Source: Oscillospiraceae bacterium
GTDB lineage: Bacteria; Bacillota; Clostridia; Oscillospirales; Ruminococcaceae
Direction: 5' to 3'
NCBI GenBank assembly: GCA_017483465.1
Contig: JAFUWN010000101.1
Span: 1 to 50,512 of the forward strand
Length of the DNA stretch: 50,512 nucleotides
Below are positions 1-7,446 of this stretch, piece by piece. Each line of letters starts with the position of its first letter. The first letter of the stretch is position 1. A program made the position numbers and the translations under genes. The notes beneath the pieces are model-generated. The model searched no databases. It had not been told where the DNA came from and saw only the letters and a list, made by a program, of their open reading frames with translations.

Positions 1-1020
1 GCTGACTGGAACGACTGTATCAATCTCTCCTGCTGGAGTGAAGAACCCGGCGAATCTTTCCAGACTTCCACATCTCCGAAGTACGGCGAAGATAAATACT
101 CCAAGATTGCGGAATCTCTCATGGTTGCCGGTCTGTTTACCTATGCAGGGCCTGCATTCGTAGATCTCTGCAAATATAAGGGCGATGAAGAAGGTGCAAA
201 GGCTGCACAGGCTGAAATCGACAAGATGAAAGACAATATCATGAAATACGGCTGGGACGGCGAATGGTTCCTCAGAGCCTATGACGATACCGGAGCAAAG
301 ATGGGTTCCAAAGAATGCGAAGAAGGCAAGATCTTTATCGAACCGCAGGGCTTCATGGTAATGTCCGAAGTCGGCAAAGATCAGGGTGCAGACATCAAGG
401 CTCTGGATTCTATTGATAAATATCTGAATTCTGAACATGGCCTGGTTCTGAACAATCCGGCATTTACAAAATATTATGTACAGTACGGTGAAATTTCTAC
501 TTATCCGGCAGGCTATAAAGAAAATGCAGGTATTTTCTGTCATAACAATGCATGGATTATCTGTGCCGAAGCGTATGCAGGCCGTGGCGATAAGGCATTT
601 GAATATTATTCTAAGATCGCTCCTGCTTACAGAGAAGAAAAATATTCCGATCTGCACAGAACAGAACCCTATGTATATGCACAGATGATCGCCGGCAAGG
701 ATGCCGCTCGTCACGGTGAAGCCAAGAACAGCTGGCTGACCGGTACTGCCGCATGGAATTTCGTAGCAGTTTCCCAGTATATTCTGGGTATCATGCCCGA
801 CTGGAACGGCCTGAAAGTAGATCCTTCCATTCCGAAGGCATGGGACGGCTTTACCGCAACCCGTCAGTTCCGTGGTGCTACTTATAATATCACTGTCAAT
901 AACCCGAATCATGTTTCCAAGGGTGTTGTTTCCATGACAGTGGATGGCAATGCTGTGGATGGCAATATCATTCCGGCTCAGGCTGATGGTGTTCATGAAG
1001 TGGTTGTCACACTCGGCTGA
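1..1020 (+). CDS. Cellobiose phosphorylase, GH94 (C-terminal part, 5' end outside window)
   Basis: The reading frame is open from base 1 and begins ADWNDC, the GH94 motif that holds the catalytic general-acid aspartate. About 340 residues of the (alpha/alpha)6 barrel and C-terminal beta-domain remain. GH94 cellobiose phosphorylases split cellobiose with phosphate into glucose-1-phosphate and glucose in the cytoplasm, saving ATP in cellulolytic anaerobes. No signal peptide can be judged because the N-terminus is missing. A cellodextrin or related beta-glucan phosphorylase is possible, but the DWNDC context and the tail favour cellobiose. The hairpin at 1056-1084 probably ends transcription. 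Confidence 0.85.
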   Translation, partial: ADWNDCINLSCWSEEPGESFQTSTSPKYGEDKYSKIAESLMVAGLFTYAGPAFVDLCKYKGDEEGAKAAQAEIDKMKDNIMKYGWDGEWFLRAYDDTGAKMGSKECEEGKIFIEPQGFMVMSEVGKDQGADIKALDSIDKYLNSEHGLVLNNPAFTKYYVQYGEISTYPAGYKENAGIFCHNNAWIICAEAYAGRGDKAFEYYSKIAPAYREEKYSDLHRTEPYVYAQMIAGKDAARHGEAKNSWLTGTAAWNFVAVSQYILGIMPDWNGLKVDPSIPKAWDGFTATRQFRGATYNITVNNPNHVSKGVVSMTVDGNAVDGNIIPAQADGVHEVVVTLG

Positions 1021-1055
1021 TTCATGCATAAGAAATTAAATTAAATTTTATAGTT

Positions 1056-1084
1056 CGCCGCAGCGTTCCTGAATTGCTGCGGCG
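1056..1084 (+). terminator. Stem-loop after the GH94 gene
   Basis: A 9-bp GC-rich stem (CGCCGCAGC with GCTGCGGCG, 11-nt loop) lies 35 bases after the GH94 stop. The following T-tract is short (TTCTGT), so termination may be imperfect and could let the polymerase into the small gene at 1115. Confidence 0.6.
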
Positions 1085-1114
1085 TTCTGTCATTATCAGG
1101 AGAAAGCAGATTTT

Positions 1115-1351
1115 ATGGATAAGCATATTAAAATGTTAGGCAAAATTAAAACGAGAGAAAAATTTATAGAATTTATGAAGCTTTATATACCAACTGTCGA
1201 AGATTCAGCAGTCAAAGCATATTTAGAGTCTATTGCCGCCTGGACAGAGGATATGGATGGATATTATCATAATACTAAAAAAGAAATACCGCAAAATATA
1301 AACTGGGATTTTATTGCTTCTTTGTTATATATAGGCAGTATCTATGAGTAA
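1115..1351 (+). CDS. Small DUF7660-like protein
   Basis: 78 residues, no signal peptide or membrane segment. The pattern YLESIAAWTEDMDGYYHN followed by a conserved Trp (NWDF) and a final IYE matches my memory of the DUF7660 consensus, a small domain often met among immunity-type or polymorphic-toxin-associated proteins; no biochemical role is established. AGGAG lies 12 bases before the ATG. It is more AT-rich than the GH94 gene upstream, which fits an accessory gene. Function is unknown and the family call is from pattern memory only. Confidence 0.6.
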   Translation: MDKHIKMLGKIKTREKFIEFMKLYIPTVEDSAVKAYLESIAAWTEDMDGYYHNTKKEIPQNINWDFIASLLYIGSIYE

Positions 1352-1430
1352 ATCTTGATTCAGCAAATTTGTTGTCTAAACTGACTAATAATCATGAAAA
1401 AATTTTGTGAATCTTTTTTTCTGTGATATA

Positions 1431-1459
1431 TTGGCTTTTTCAGTGAATTATGTTAAAAT
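1431..1459 (+). promoter_or_regulatory. Promoter of the C39-like peptidase gene
   Basis: TTGGCT (1431-1436), 17-base spacer, TAAAAT (1454-1459), about 33 bases before the start codon at 1492. Confidence 0.65.
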
Positions 1460-1491
1460 AGAAGTATGAAAAAATTTGAAGGAGAATGTAT

Positions 1492-2355
1492 ATGCAAAAA
1501 AAAAATAACAGACTGCTCGGAATATTTCTGGCCGGAATCATGACAGTTTCTGCGTTCGGAATGCCGGCAGTTATGCCAAAAACAGAAACATCCGCCGTAA
1601 CACAGACAATTCAGGCACATGCCGCCCGTGGCAGACTCTATAATCAATTGGATCCGAAATGGAAAGAGAAAAAATATTATTATGGCGGCACAGGTGATAC
1701 GCTCTATAATTCCGGGTGCGGTCTGTTTTCGCTTGCGAATGCGATTTATGCCCTGAACGGACGGAAAGTCAATATGGATAATCTTGCAACATGGGCCTCT
1801 TCCAAAGGCTATTACAGACCGGGCGGCGGCGGTACGTTCCGTGACCCGTTTTATCCGCAGGCTACAGCGGTTTACGGTTCTGTATACAGATTTACATCCA
1901 ACGGCGGCTACTGGGGAAATGTGACAGATACCCGACTGATGAACTGGGTTGCTTCCGGAAAAGTGGCAGTCATTCATGTATCAGGACATTTTATGGCAAT
2001 GACCGGATATAATCCCAAAACTAAGAAATATCGTGTCATCGAGAGTGCCGTTTCGAGCACCCGTAGTCTTCCGGCAGAAAGCTGGGTGACTCCTGCAAAG
2101 CTCATGAGCGGCAAGAGTAATGTAGACTGGTATTATTTGATTAAAAATGCAGGGCCTGTAACGTATTTTCCGCAGTATACCGGTGATACAGAATCTTTGA
2201 TCGCCGCTTTGCAGGCAGTCGGAGCAGAAAGCAGTTATTCCTATCGTGGACAGATTTATGTAGCCAACGGCTTTACTGATACATTTTCAGGCAAAGCAGA
2301 GCAGAATCTTGCTATGCTGGCTCTTCTCAAACAAGGGAAACTGATCAAGCCGTAA
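1492..2355 (+). CDS. Secreted C39-like cysteine peptidase with C-terminal wall-binding-like module
   Basis: The ATG at 1492 is chosen because AAGGAG ends 7 bases before it; the in-frame ATG at 1486 is too close. 287 aa: lysine-rich start and hydrophobic segment (about 8-27) form a signal peptide. A peptidase C39-like (family 2) domain follows: nucleophile Cys76 in NSGCGLF and the histidine in VSGHFMAMTGYN. The last ~55 residues (YTGDTESLIAALQAVG...NLAMLALLKQGKLIKP) resemble a short repeat module found at the C-terminus of gut Firmicute peptidoglycan hydrolases; that is inference. Probably acts on wall peptides or secreted peptides outside the cell. No transporter domain, so it is not a bacteriocin exporter. 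Confidence 0.75.
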   Translation: MQKKNNRLLGIFLAGIMTVSAFGMPAVMPKTETSAVTQTIQAHAARGRLYNQLDPKWKEKKYYYGGTGDTLYNSGCGLFSLANAIYALNGRKVNMDNLATWASSKGYYRPGGGGTFRDPFYPQATAVYGSVYRFTSNGGYWGNVTDTRLMNWVASGKVAVIHVSGHFMAMTGYNPKTKKYRVIESAVSSTRSLPAESWVTPAKLMSGKSNVDWYYLIKNAGPVTYFPQYTGDTESLIAALQAVGAESSYSYRGQIYVANGFTDTFSGKAEQNLAMLALLKQGKLIKP

Positions 2356-2420
2356 ATTTAAAAATCCCTCTGTGATAGTGCGACACTGATATACCTGTTA
2401 GAAATACTATGGTGTTTCTA

Positions 2421-2449
2421 TTGACATTGCAGCGATGTCGGGCTATAAT
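2421..2449 (+). promoter_or_regulatory. Promoter of the 93-aa protein gene
   Basis: TTGACA (2421-2426), 17-base spacer, TATAAT (2444-2449): a consensus sigma-A promoter 42 bases before the start at 2492. Confidence 0.8.
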
Positions 2450-2491
2450 TGTTACTAAAATAAATCGGAATTTATAAGGAGTGACTTTGGT

Positions 2492-2773
2492 ATGCGACTT
2501 GAAAATGAAAAAGTCAACCGAGATAAATATTATTTCATCGGCTATTCTCCTGAATTAGACAAATATATCCTTGCTTGTGCAGTAGCTTGGATCGCTTGGT
2601 ATCATAGGTTTTACGAAATTTCAAAAGAAGAGTATGATTCGTTTGGTTCCGCTGAATTGGACGAATTAGCAGATACTTTATATAAACAAGGTTGTAATTC
2701 TGAACGATTTTTATTTTCTGAAAAGAAAGAAGAAAATAATCAAAATCAGCTTGATTTGTGGAACAAATTCTGA
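2492..2773 (+). CDS. Hypothetical 93-aa cytosolic protein
   Basis: Not recognised. The ATG at 2492 follows TAAGGAG by 10 bases and has its own consensus promoter, so it is very likely expressed. The protein is acidic and aromatic-rich (DKYYFIGYSPELDKYILACAVAWIAWYHRFYEI), with one short hydrophobic stretch that looks like a buried core strand rather than a membrane span, and a Gln/Asn-rich tail ending LWNKF. Base composition is more AT-rich than the neighbours. Size, isolation and strong promoter recall small immunity proteins, but no motif supports that. Confidence 0.6.
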   Translation: MRLENEKVNRDKYYFIGYSPELDKYILACAVAWIAWYHRFYEISKEEYDSFGSAELDELADTLYKQGCNSERFLFSEKKEENNQNQLDLWNKF

Positions 2774-2802
2774 TTTATCTCAATAGCCGAATAATAATTC
2801 AA

Positions 2803-2834
2803 TGCCCCGAAGTGCTTTGCAATGCTTCGGGGCA
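2803..2834. terminator. Strong GC stem-loop between convergent genes
   Basis: 10-bp perfect stem TGCCCCGAAG / CTTCGGGGCA with a 12-nt loop. It lacks a long T-tract on either side. It lies between the plus-strand 93-aa gene and the minus-strand ydbT-like gene. Confidence 0.55.
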
Positions 2835-2850
2835 AAACTTCTATATGGGT

Positions 2851-2880
2851 ATCTGTCTATAACAGCAGATGGATTTTTTT
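2851..2880 (+). terminator. Stem-loop with T-run, plus strand
   Basis: ATCTG / CAGAT short stem followed by GGATTTTTTT. It probably finishes termination of the 2492 gene and runs into the stop region of the convergent gene. Confidence 0.5.
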
Positions 2881-4369
2881 ATTTCAGATTTGTCATAAAT
2901 TCAGATAATAAATCTCTTGTTTCGGCATAATCCAGGCAGTAAAGATTGCATTTATAAGGAGTTTCGGCACGGAAATAGACTGTTAGATGACAGGTATTGC
3001 TTAATTTCTGCCAGATATGCTGATGAATCCGGATTTTCACAATGCTGTCGGTTTCGGCAACAATGGTATGAAACGTAAAGCCCTGGCAGTATCTCATGCA
3101 GATGCGGTTTTTGGAGATACTCACACCGCTTGTATTGAGAGAGACAATCTGAATGATTAATTTCCATAAGATGGGAATAACGATCGTAATCTGAATTAAA
3201 TTTGTGATTTCCTGAAAAGCCGGAAACAGACGTTCAACAGCTTCACCGCTCGGATAGATTGCCGCAAAGCCGGTAATACACCAGCAGATATAGCCCCACC
3301 ATGATTTTTTAGGAGGCTTCAGCTGATTTTTCAGAAATCTGCTGCCGGGAAAGATCATCGGCATGGTTTCGATTAATTCCGTCTTTGTCAGAATCGGCAG
3401 ACAGATCGGCAGAGTGCCCCGCTGATTGCCATATCCCGGACAGTTTACGGCGAGTGAATAGATTTTGAATAATTTTGTCAGAAGATTCTGACGAATATCT
3501 AAAAAATTAATTTTATGATTCTGCAAATAAAAATATCTTGTTGTCATCAGACCGCTTTTGACGAATAACTGTCTTTTATCGCTTTCCATATAGAAACCGC
3601 CGTACCGGATGAGATTGCTGATCATAGACAGCAGCCATGACGAGAGGATTAAAATTCCGACAGTGACAGCAATCGGCGGAATGCCGGCCAGATGATCGGC
3701 AACTTCCTGAGAAACGGTATTTAATTTTTCTCTGAGCTGGAATTCGTTAATTAAATCACGGGCGATTCTGCCGCTCTGAAACCAGAATAAGGCGATATAT
3801 AACGCTCCTGAAAAACTGCTGGAAAATATGACAGAGAATAATAAAATTTTCCAGAGTTTAACTTTTCGTTCATAGTGATGCCGTTTTCCCTGCCGGAGAC
3901 GAGGCAGGGCAGAGACAAACATCGGTTCGTCCTTGCGTCTGATCAGAAGTTTAATATCTGTAGAGTTCAATAATCCGGAGGCCGTGTCTGCATAGAGATA
4001 TGCCGCATGAAACGGCCGCAGAAACAGTGTATGTTCAATCGTCAGGGCAGAGAGATTTTTCACCGGCATAATTCTCTTGCGGGTGAAAATAAAACTGTCC
4101 TGTACATAGAGCTGTCCGTCTTCAACAGTGAATTTCCGGAAAAACCAGATACAGAAGCCATATCCCAGAATCATGGCCAGAATCAGCAGATCGAACCAGG
4201 CACCTTGTACCCAGTTCAGAGCCGCTTCCGGAGACAGCCGGAAACCCTGAATCTGTTTTCTGTTCCATGCCTTGAAGATATTCCAGACACCTCGTATCAG
4301 GGGGAAAATCAGCAGCCACAGCGTTTTGGTGCTGTATTTGAGAATTCTGAGCGGATGTTCACGGTGCAT
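2879..4369 (-). CDS. YdbT-like bacterial PH-domain membrane protein
   Basis: 496 aa, matching Bacillus subtilis YdbT (about 490 aa) in size and layout: several hydrophobic helix pairs (for example around residues 40-75 and 170-195) alternating with bPH2/DUF304 segments such as LYVQDSFIFTRKRIMPVKNLSALTIEHTLF. The ATG at 4369 has AAGGGGG upstream and overlaps the stop of the ydbS-like gene by 11 bp. In Bacillus, ydbST is a SigW-controlled membrane pair linked to resistance against antimicrobial peptides; a similar envelope-protection role is inferred here. No ECF-type promoter was identified upstream. Confidence 0.75.
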   Translation of the reverse strand: MHREHPLRILKYSTKTLWLLIFPLIRGVWNIFKAWNRKQIQGFRLSPEAALNWVQGAWFDLLILAMILGYGFCIWFFRKFTVEDGQLYVQDSFIFTRKRIMPVKNLSALTIEHTLFLRPFHAAYLYADTASGLLNSTDIKLLIRRKDEPMFVSALPRLRQGKRHHYERKVKLWKILLFSVIFSSSFSGALYIALFWFQSGRIARDLINEFQLREKLNTVSQEVADHLAGIPPIAVTVGILILSSWLLSMISNLIRYGGFYMESDKRQLFVKSGLMTTRYFYLQNHKINFLDIRQNLLTKLFKIYSLAVNCPGYGNQRGTLPICLPILTKTELIETMPMIFPGSRFLKNQLKPPKKSWWGYICWCITGFAAIYPSGEAVERLFPAFQEITNLIQITIVIPILWKLIIQIVSLNTSGVSISKNRICMRYCQGFTFHTIVAETDSIVKIRIHQHIWQKLSNTCHLTVYFRAETPYKCNLYCLDYAETRDLLSEFMTNLK

Positions 4370-4805
4370 GGAATACCCCCTTTCTTTCTAAAAATTCCGT
4401 CAGTTCCTGACGATCGGTTTTTTTCAGAAAAAAAATCATGAGACTGCCGCCGTAGACATATAATATAATAAAATTCAGTCCGAGAATACCGTTCCACGGG
4501 CCTGTGATCGTCTGGACAAACTGTACGGACTGCAACCGGATCGACTGTTCCCGCCGGAAAAACATACCCGTCCGGACTGTCACCTGATTCGCTGTGACAA
4601 TACAACGCAGATTTGAGAAATATAACGGCATACACAAAAAGCTCAGTATAATTGCTGTGACAGCAAACAGACCGATCAGAATCCACATGACAAGCGGCCA
4701 GCGGTAAAGAAATTTTGCACTTGCAAAAATCAGCACAGCCGCCAGCAGACAGACCATAATCTGTAATAACTTCATTGCCGACAGATCGGCAGAATATTCT
4801 TTCAA
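4359..4805 (-). CDS. YdbS-like bacterial PH-domain membrane protein
   Basis: About 148 aa: two adjacent transmembrane helices (LLQIMVCLLAAVLIFA and LVMWILIGLFAVTAIILSFL) and one bPH2 domain (LRCIVTANQVTVRTGMFFRREQSIRLQ). This is the YdbS half of the ydbS-ydbT pair and is translated first; its stop overlaps the ydbT-like start. No ATG is well placed. A strong AAGGAGG at 4816-4822 precedes several in-frame non-ATG codons; TTG at 4805 (10-base spacing) is preferred, while TTG at 4814 is only one base away. The exact start is therefore uncertain by three codons. Confidence 0.7.
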   Translation of the reverse strand: MKEYSADLSAMKLLQIMVCLLAAVLIFASAKFLYRWPLVMWILIGLFAVTAIILSFLCMPLYFSNLRCIVTANQVTVRTGMFFRREQSIRLQSVQFVQTITGPWNGILGLNFIILYVYGGSLMIFFLKKTDRQELTEFLERKGVFHAP

Positions 4806-4901
4806 AGACAGCAAACCTCCTTCCGGCTGAATGAATTGCTAGTATTATTATAACATAAAACACAGATACTTTTCAAGTGTATTATGCAGAAAGGAGCAAA
4901 T

Positions 4902-6194
4902 ATGATAAAATTTCTGACAGAGATCAATCAGATGCTGTGGGGCAGGGGACTGATCTGCCTTTTATTGGGAACCGGAATTTTCTGTCTGTTTTATCCTGAT
5001 CTGCAATGTCTGAAAAGTTTCGGATGTTTATTCCGGAAATCTCAGAAATCTGATCATAAAAATTCCGGACGGATTCCGGTCTTTCAGTCCTGTATGACCT
5101 CGCTTGCGGCCGCAATGGGAACAGGCAATATTACAGGAGTCGCCACAGCTCTGACACTCGGCGGAGCAGGTGCAGTTTTCTGGATGTGGATTTCTGCTCT
5201 GTGCGGTATGGGTCTGATCTATGCTGAAAATGTTCTGAGCTGCCGCTATCGGTCTGCACAGGCTTCCGGAGCGGCGGCATATCTGAGGTATGGTCTGCAC
5301 AGTCCGCTGATATCCGGAATCTTTGCGGTCTGCTGTATAGCGGCATCATTTGGGATGGGAAATATGACACAAAGTCATGCGATGGCAGAAATCTTATCAG
5401 CTTCTTTTCAGATTCCGGAATGGCTGACAGGCCTGATAATTATGATAGTATTATTTTTGATTATCTCCGGCGGTTCGGAACGGATTGCAAAATTTTCTTC
5501 TGTAATGATTCCAGTGATTACAGGAATCTATCTGCTTTGCAGTATGATTATTTTATTTATCTACAGAGAAAATATGCCGTCTGTCTGGTCAGGAATTTTC
5601 CGGAGTGCATTCGGCATACAGGCAGTCGGCGGCGGTATCAGCGGAACAGCGGTGAAATATGCAGTTTCGGTCGGAGTCCGGAGAGGTGTGTTCTCAAACG
5701 AAGCCGGACTCGGCAGCAGCGGACTGCTCCACGGACAGGCGGACTCTGATACACCGGAAGTATTAGGCTTATGCGGAATGCTCGAAGTCATTGCTGATAC
5801 ATTTATCTGCTGTACAGCGACAGCCCTGGTGATTCTCTCGACAGGTGCCCTGAAAACAGGGCAGAACGGTACAGTACTGGTATTATCTGCATTCCGTTCC
5901 GGAATGGGTGTATTGGCCGACTGGATTCTTCCCCCGATAATTGCTTTATTTGCGTTCTGTACGCTTGCCGGATGGAGTTTCTGCGGTATGAATGCTCTGC
6001 AATCGCTTATACAGAACCGGAAATATCTGAAAATTTATCAGATTTTATTCTGCATAGCGGCTCTGACCGGAACGGTCATGAAACTTGAAATTGTCTGGAC
6101 TCTTGCTGATATTGCCAATGCCTGTATGGCATACTGTAATCTTCCGACGGTGATGCTTCTGCTTCCGGAAACAAGAAACCGCTGTACTGCGTGA
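4902..6194 (+). CDS. AGCS-family sodium:amino-acid (alanine/glycine) symporter
   Basis: 430 aa, polytopic. Signature segments of the alanine/glycine:cation symporter family are clear: AAAMGTGNITGVATALTLGG with GAGAVFWMWISALCGMGLIYAE, and FSNEAGLGSSGLLHGQADSDTP. It imports a small neutral amino acid with Na+ across the cytoplasmic membrane. The ATG at 4902 follows AAAGGAG; the earlier in-frame ATG at 4884 has no ribosome site. The final codons and the TGA lie inside the terminator hairpin at 6176-6212, so the last residues (NRCTA) are encoded by terminator sequence. Confidence 0.88.
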   Translation: MIKFLTEINQMLWGRGLICLLLGTGIFCLFYPDLQCLKSFGCLFRKSQKSDHKNSGRIPVFQSCMTSLAAAMGTGNITGVATALTLGGAGAVFWMWISALCGMGLIYAENVLSCRYRSAQASGAAAYLRYGLHSPLISGIFAVCCIAASFGMGNMTQSHAMAEILSASFQIPEWLTGLIIMIVLFLIISGGSERIAKFSSVMIPVITGIYLLCSMIILFIYRENMPSVWSGIFRSAFGIQAVGGGISGTAVKYAVSVGVRRGVFSNEAGLGSSGLLHGQADSDTPEVLGLCGMLEVIADTFICCTATALVILSTGALKTGQNGTVLVLSAFRSGMGVLADWILPPIIALFAFCTLAGWSFCGMNALQSLIQNRKYLKIYQILFCIAALTGTVMKLEIVWTLADIANACMAYCNLPTVMLLLPETRNRCTA

Positions 6195-6212
6195 ACAGTA
6201 CAGCGGTTTTTA
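6176..6212. terminator. Terminator hairpin, copy 1 of an identical pair
   Basis: 12-bp stem ACCGCTGTACTG / CAGTACAGCGGT around loop CGTGAA, followed by TTTTT on the plus strand. It contains the symporter's stop codon. A 32-base core including the loop (6176-6207) recurs identically and in the same orientation at 7392-7423. Confidence 0.85.
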
Positions 6213-6214
6213 AT

Positions 6215-7003
6215 TTATTCCCAGATTTCTTTTAACTGATCGGCATTTTCTGTAAATTGATCAAGTGCAATCGTATCATTTACAGTCATTATCAGCACAT
6301 GATCTTCATCAGGATAGCAAAGCAGCTGCTCAATGACAATACTGTCCGAATCTATCCCATACTCTGGAGCAGGTTCAGTAAACATTTTTTTGACAGAATT
6401 TCCCATTCCTATAAAACCATCTATAAATGTATTGTAAGATTCTTCATCTAAGGCACGCAGCATACTAACATTGGCTGCGGTATCATCTGACATAGAATAA
6501 TATACAACAAATACGTTCAGACTTTCATGTTCTTTTATTTCTGTACGGAGACTTGTGTACAGCTGATCCTCTGCTGTTTCCAGCATTTCATGCAGTTTAA
6601 GGTCTACTACATGTGAATAATCCTGCAAATTCAGTTTTTCTTCTCCGCAGACTTTGCAAACAGAAGGTTCGGTTATTGTAGCATATTTCCAGTCATGTTC
6701 TCCGGGATCTCCTACAGTTTTGCCGCAGATTTCACAGGTTCTGGGGTTCAGACAGTCGGCTTCTTTCCATACATGATCACCGGTTTCTCCTTCGGTTTCA
6801 CCGCAGACTGTACAGATTTTCGGGTGCAGGCAGTCTGCGGATTTCCATGTATGACCAAGGGACGAGCCTTCAATTTCCCCGCATTTAGCACAGGTTTTCG
6901 GTTCTGTACAAGTAGCCTCTATCCAGTTTTCATGCTTGCAGCTGCATCCGGACAATAAAAATGCAATCAGCAATACAGGAAAAACTAACAGTATTTTCTT
7001 CGT
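6215..7003 (-). CDS. Lipoprotein with Cys-rich zinc-ribbon-like repeats (apparent ACG start)
   Basis: From codon 7003 the protein reads as a model lipoprotein signal: KKILLVFPVLLIAFLLSGC with lipobox LSGC. Then come about four ~25-aa repeats of the form C..P.TC..CG.T.G..GH.WK.A (residues about 22-120), which look like metal-binding or disulfide-rich knuckles, and a ~140-aa C-terminal domain I do not recognise. AGGAGGG (7010-7016) sits exactly 6 bases before codon 7001-7003, which is ACG rather than ATG. An in-frame GTG at 7054 lies inside the operator palindrome with no good ribosome site and would add 17 odd residues. Either ACG initiates or a start mutation has crippled the gene. Probably repressed by the divergent XRE regulator. 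Confidence 0.7.
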   Translation of the reverse strand, partial: TKKILLVFPVLLIAFLLSGCSCKHENWIEATCTEPKTCAKCGEIEGSSLGHTWKSADCLHPKICTVCGETEGETGDHVWKEADCLNPRTCEICGKTVGDPGEHDWKYATITEPSVCKVCGEEKLNLQDYSHVVDLKLHEMLETAEDQLYTSLRTEIKEHESLNVFVVYYSMSDDTAANVSMLRALDEESYNTFIDGFIGMGNSVKKMFTEPAPEYGIDSDSIVIEQLLCYPDEDHVLIMTVNDTIALDQFTENADQLKEIWE

Positions 7004-7048
7004 ATAATTCCCTCCTGATATTTTCCATCCTTTTGATATGTTGCATGT

Positions 7049-7068
7049 TTGCACCTATATAGGTGCAA
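7049..7068. promoter_or_regulatory. 20-bp perfect palindromic operator
   Basis: TTGCACCTATATAGGTGCAA is a perfect 20-bp palindrome just downstream of the lipoprotein gene's -10 box (7073-7078), covering the expected transcription start. Its position and the divergent XRE-family gene 86 bases away suggest it is that repressor's binding site. Confidence 0.7.
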
Positions 7069-7072
7069 TTAT

Positions 7073-7101
7073 ATTATAACACACCTTTATAATTAAGTCA
7101 A
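7073..7101 (-). promoter_or_regulatory. Promoter of the Cys-rich lipoprotein gene
   Basis: Minus strand TTGACT (7096-7101), 17-base spacer, TATAAT (7073-7078). The operator palindrome follows directly. Confidence 0.8.
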
Positions 7102-7153
7102 GGGTTTTTCGCTTTGAAAAAACGCTGAAATAATTTGAAAGGATTTGTTGAAT

Positions 7154-7387
7154 ATGAACAAAACTATTGAAAAAAGAATCGGAAATAATATCAGAATACT
7201 GCGTGAAAAGCATAAGATCACACAGGAACAGCTTTCGGCAAAACTACAGATCAACGGCTGTGATATTACCAGAAGTGCTCTTGCCAAAATTGAAGTAGGG
7301 CAAAGACATCTGTATCCGGACGAAATTATTCTGATTAAAAAGATTCTGAATGTCAGCTATGATGAAATTTTTCAGATGGATAACTGA
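7154..7387 (+). CDS. XRE/Cro-type helix-turn-helix regulator
   Basis: 77 aa from the ATG at 7154 (AAAGGA 10 bases upstream; in-frame TTG codons at 7145 and 7148 are less likely). It is a single HTH_3 domain: GNNIRILREKHKITQEQLSAKL...ITRSALAKIEVGQRHLYPDEIILIKKIL, covering almost the whole protein. It is transcribed away from the Cys-rich lipoprotein gene with the palindrome between them, so a local autoregulator/repressor is likely. The ligand is unknown; there is no extra sensing domain. Confidence 0.88.
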   Translation: MNKTIEKRIGNNIRILREKHKITQEQLSAKLQINGCDITRSALAKIEVGQRHLYPDEIILIKKILNVSYDEIFQMDN

Positions 7388-7388
7388 C

Positions 7389-7423
7389 AAAAAACCGCTG
7401 TACTGCGTGAACAGTACAGCGGT
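7389..7423. terminator. Terminator hairpin, copy 2 of an identical pair
   Basis: Same 12-bp stem and CGTGAA loop as the copy at 6176. Here the T-run (TTTTTTG) lies on the minus strand, so it serves the PFOR gene, and secondarily the XRE gene that ends at 7387. Confidence 0.85.
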
Positions 7424-7446
7424 CTGATAAATCATGATATTAGAAA

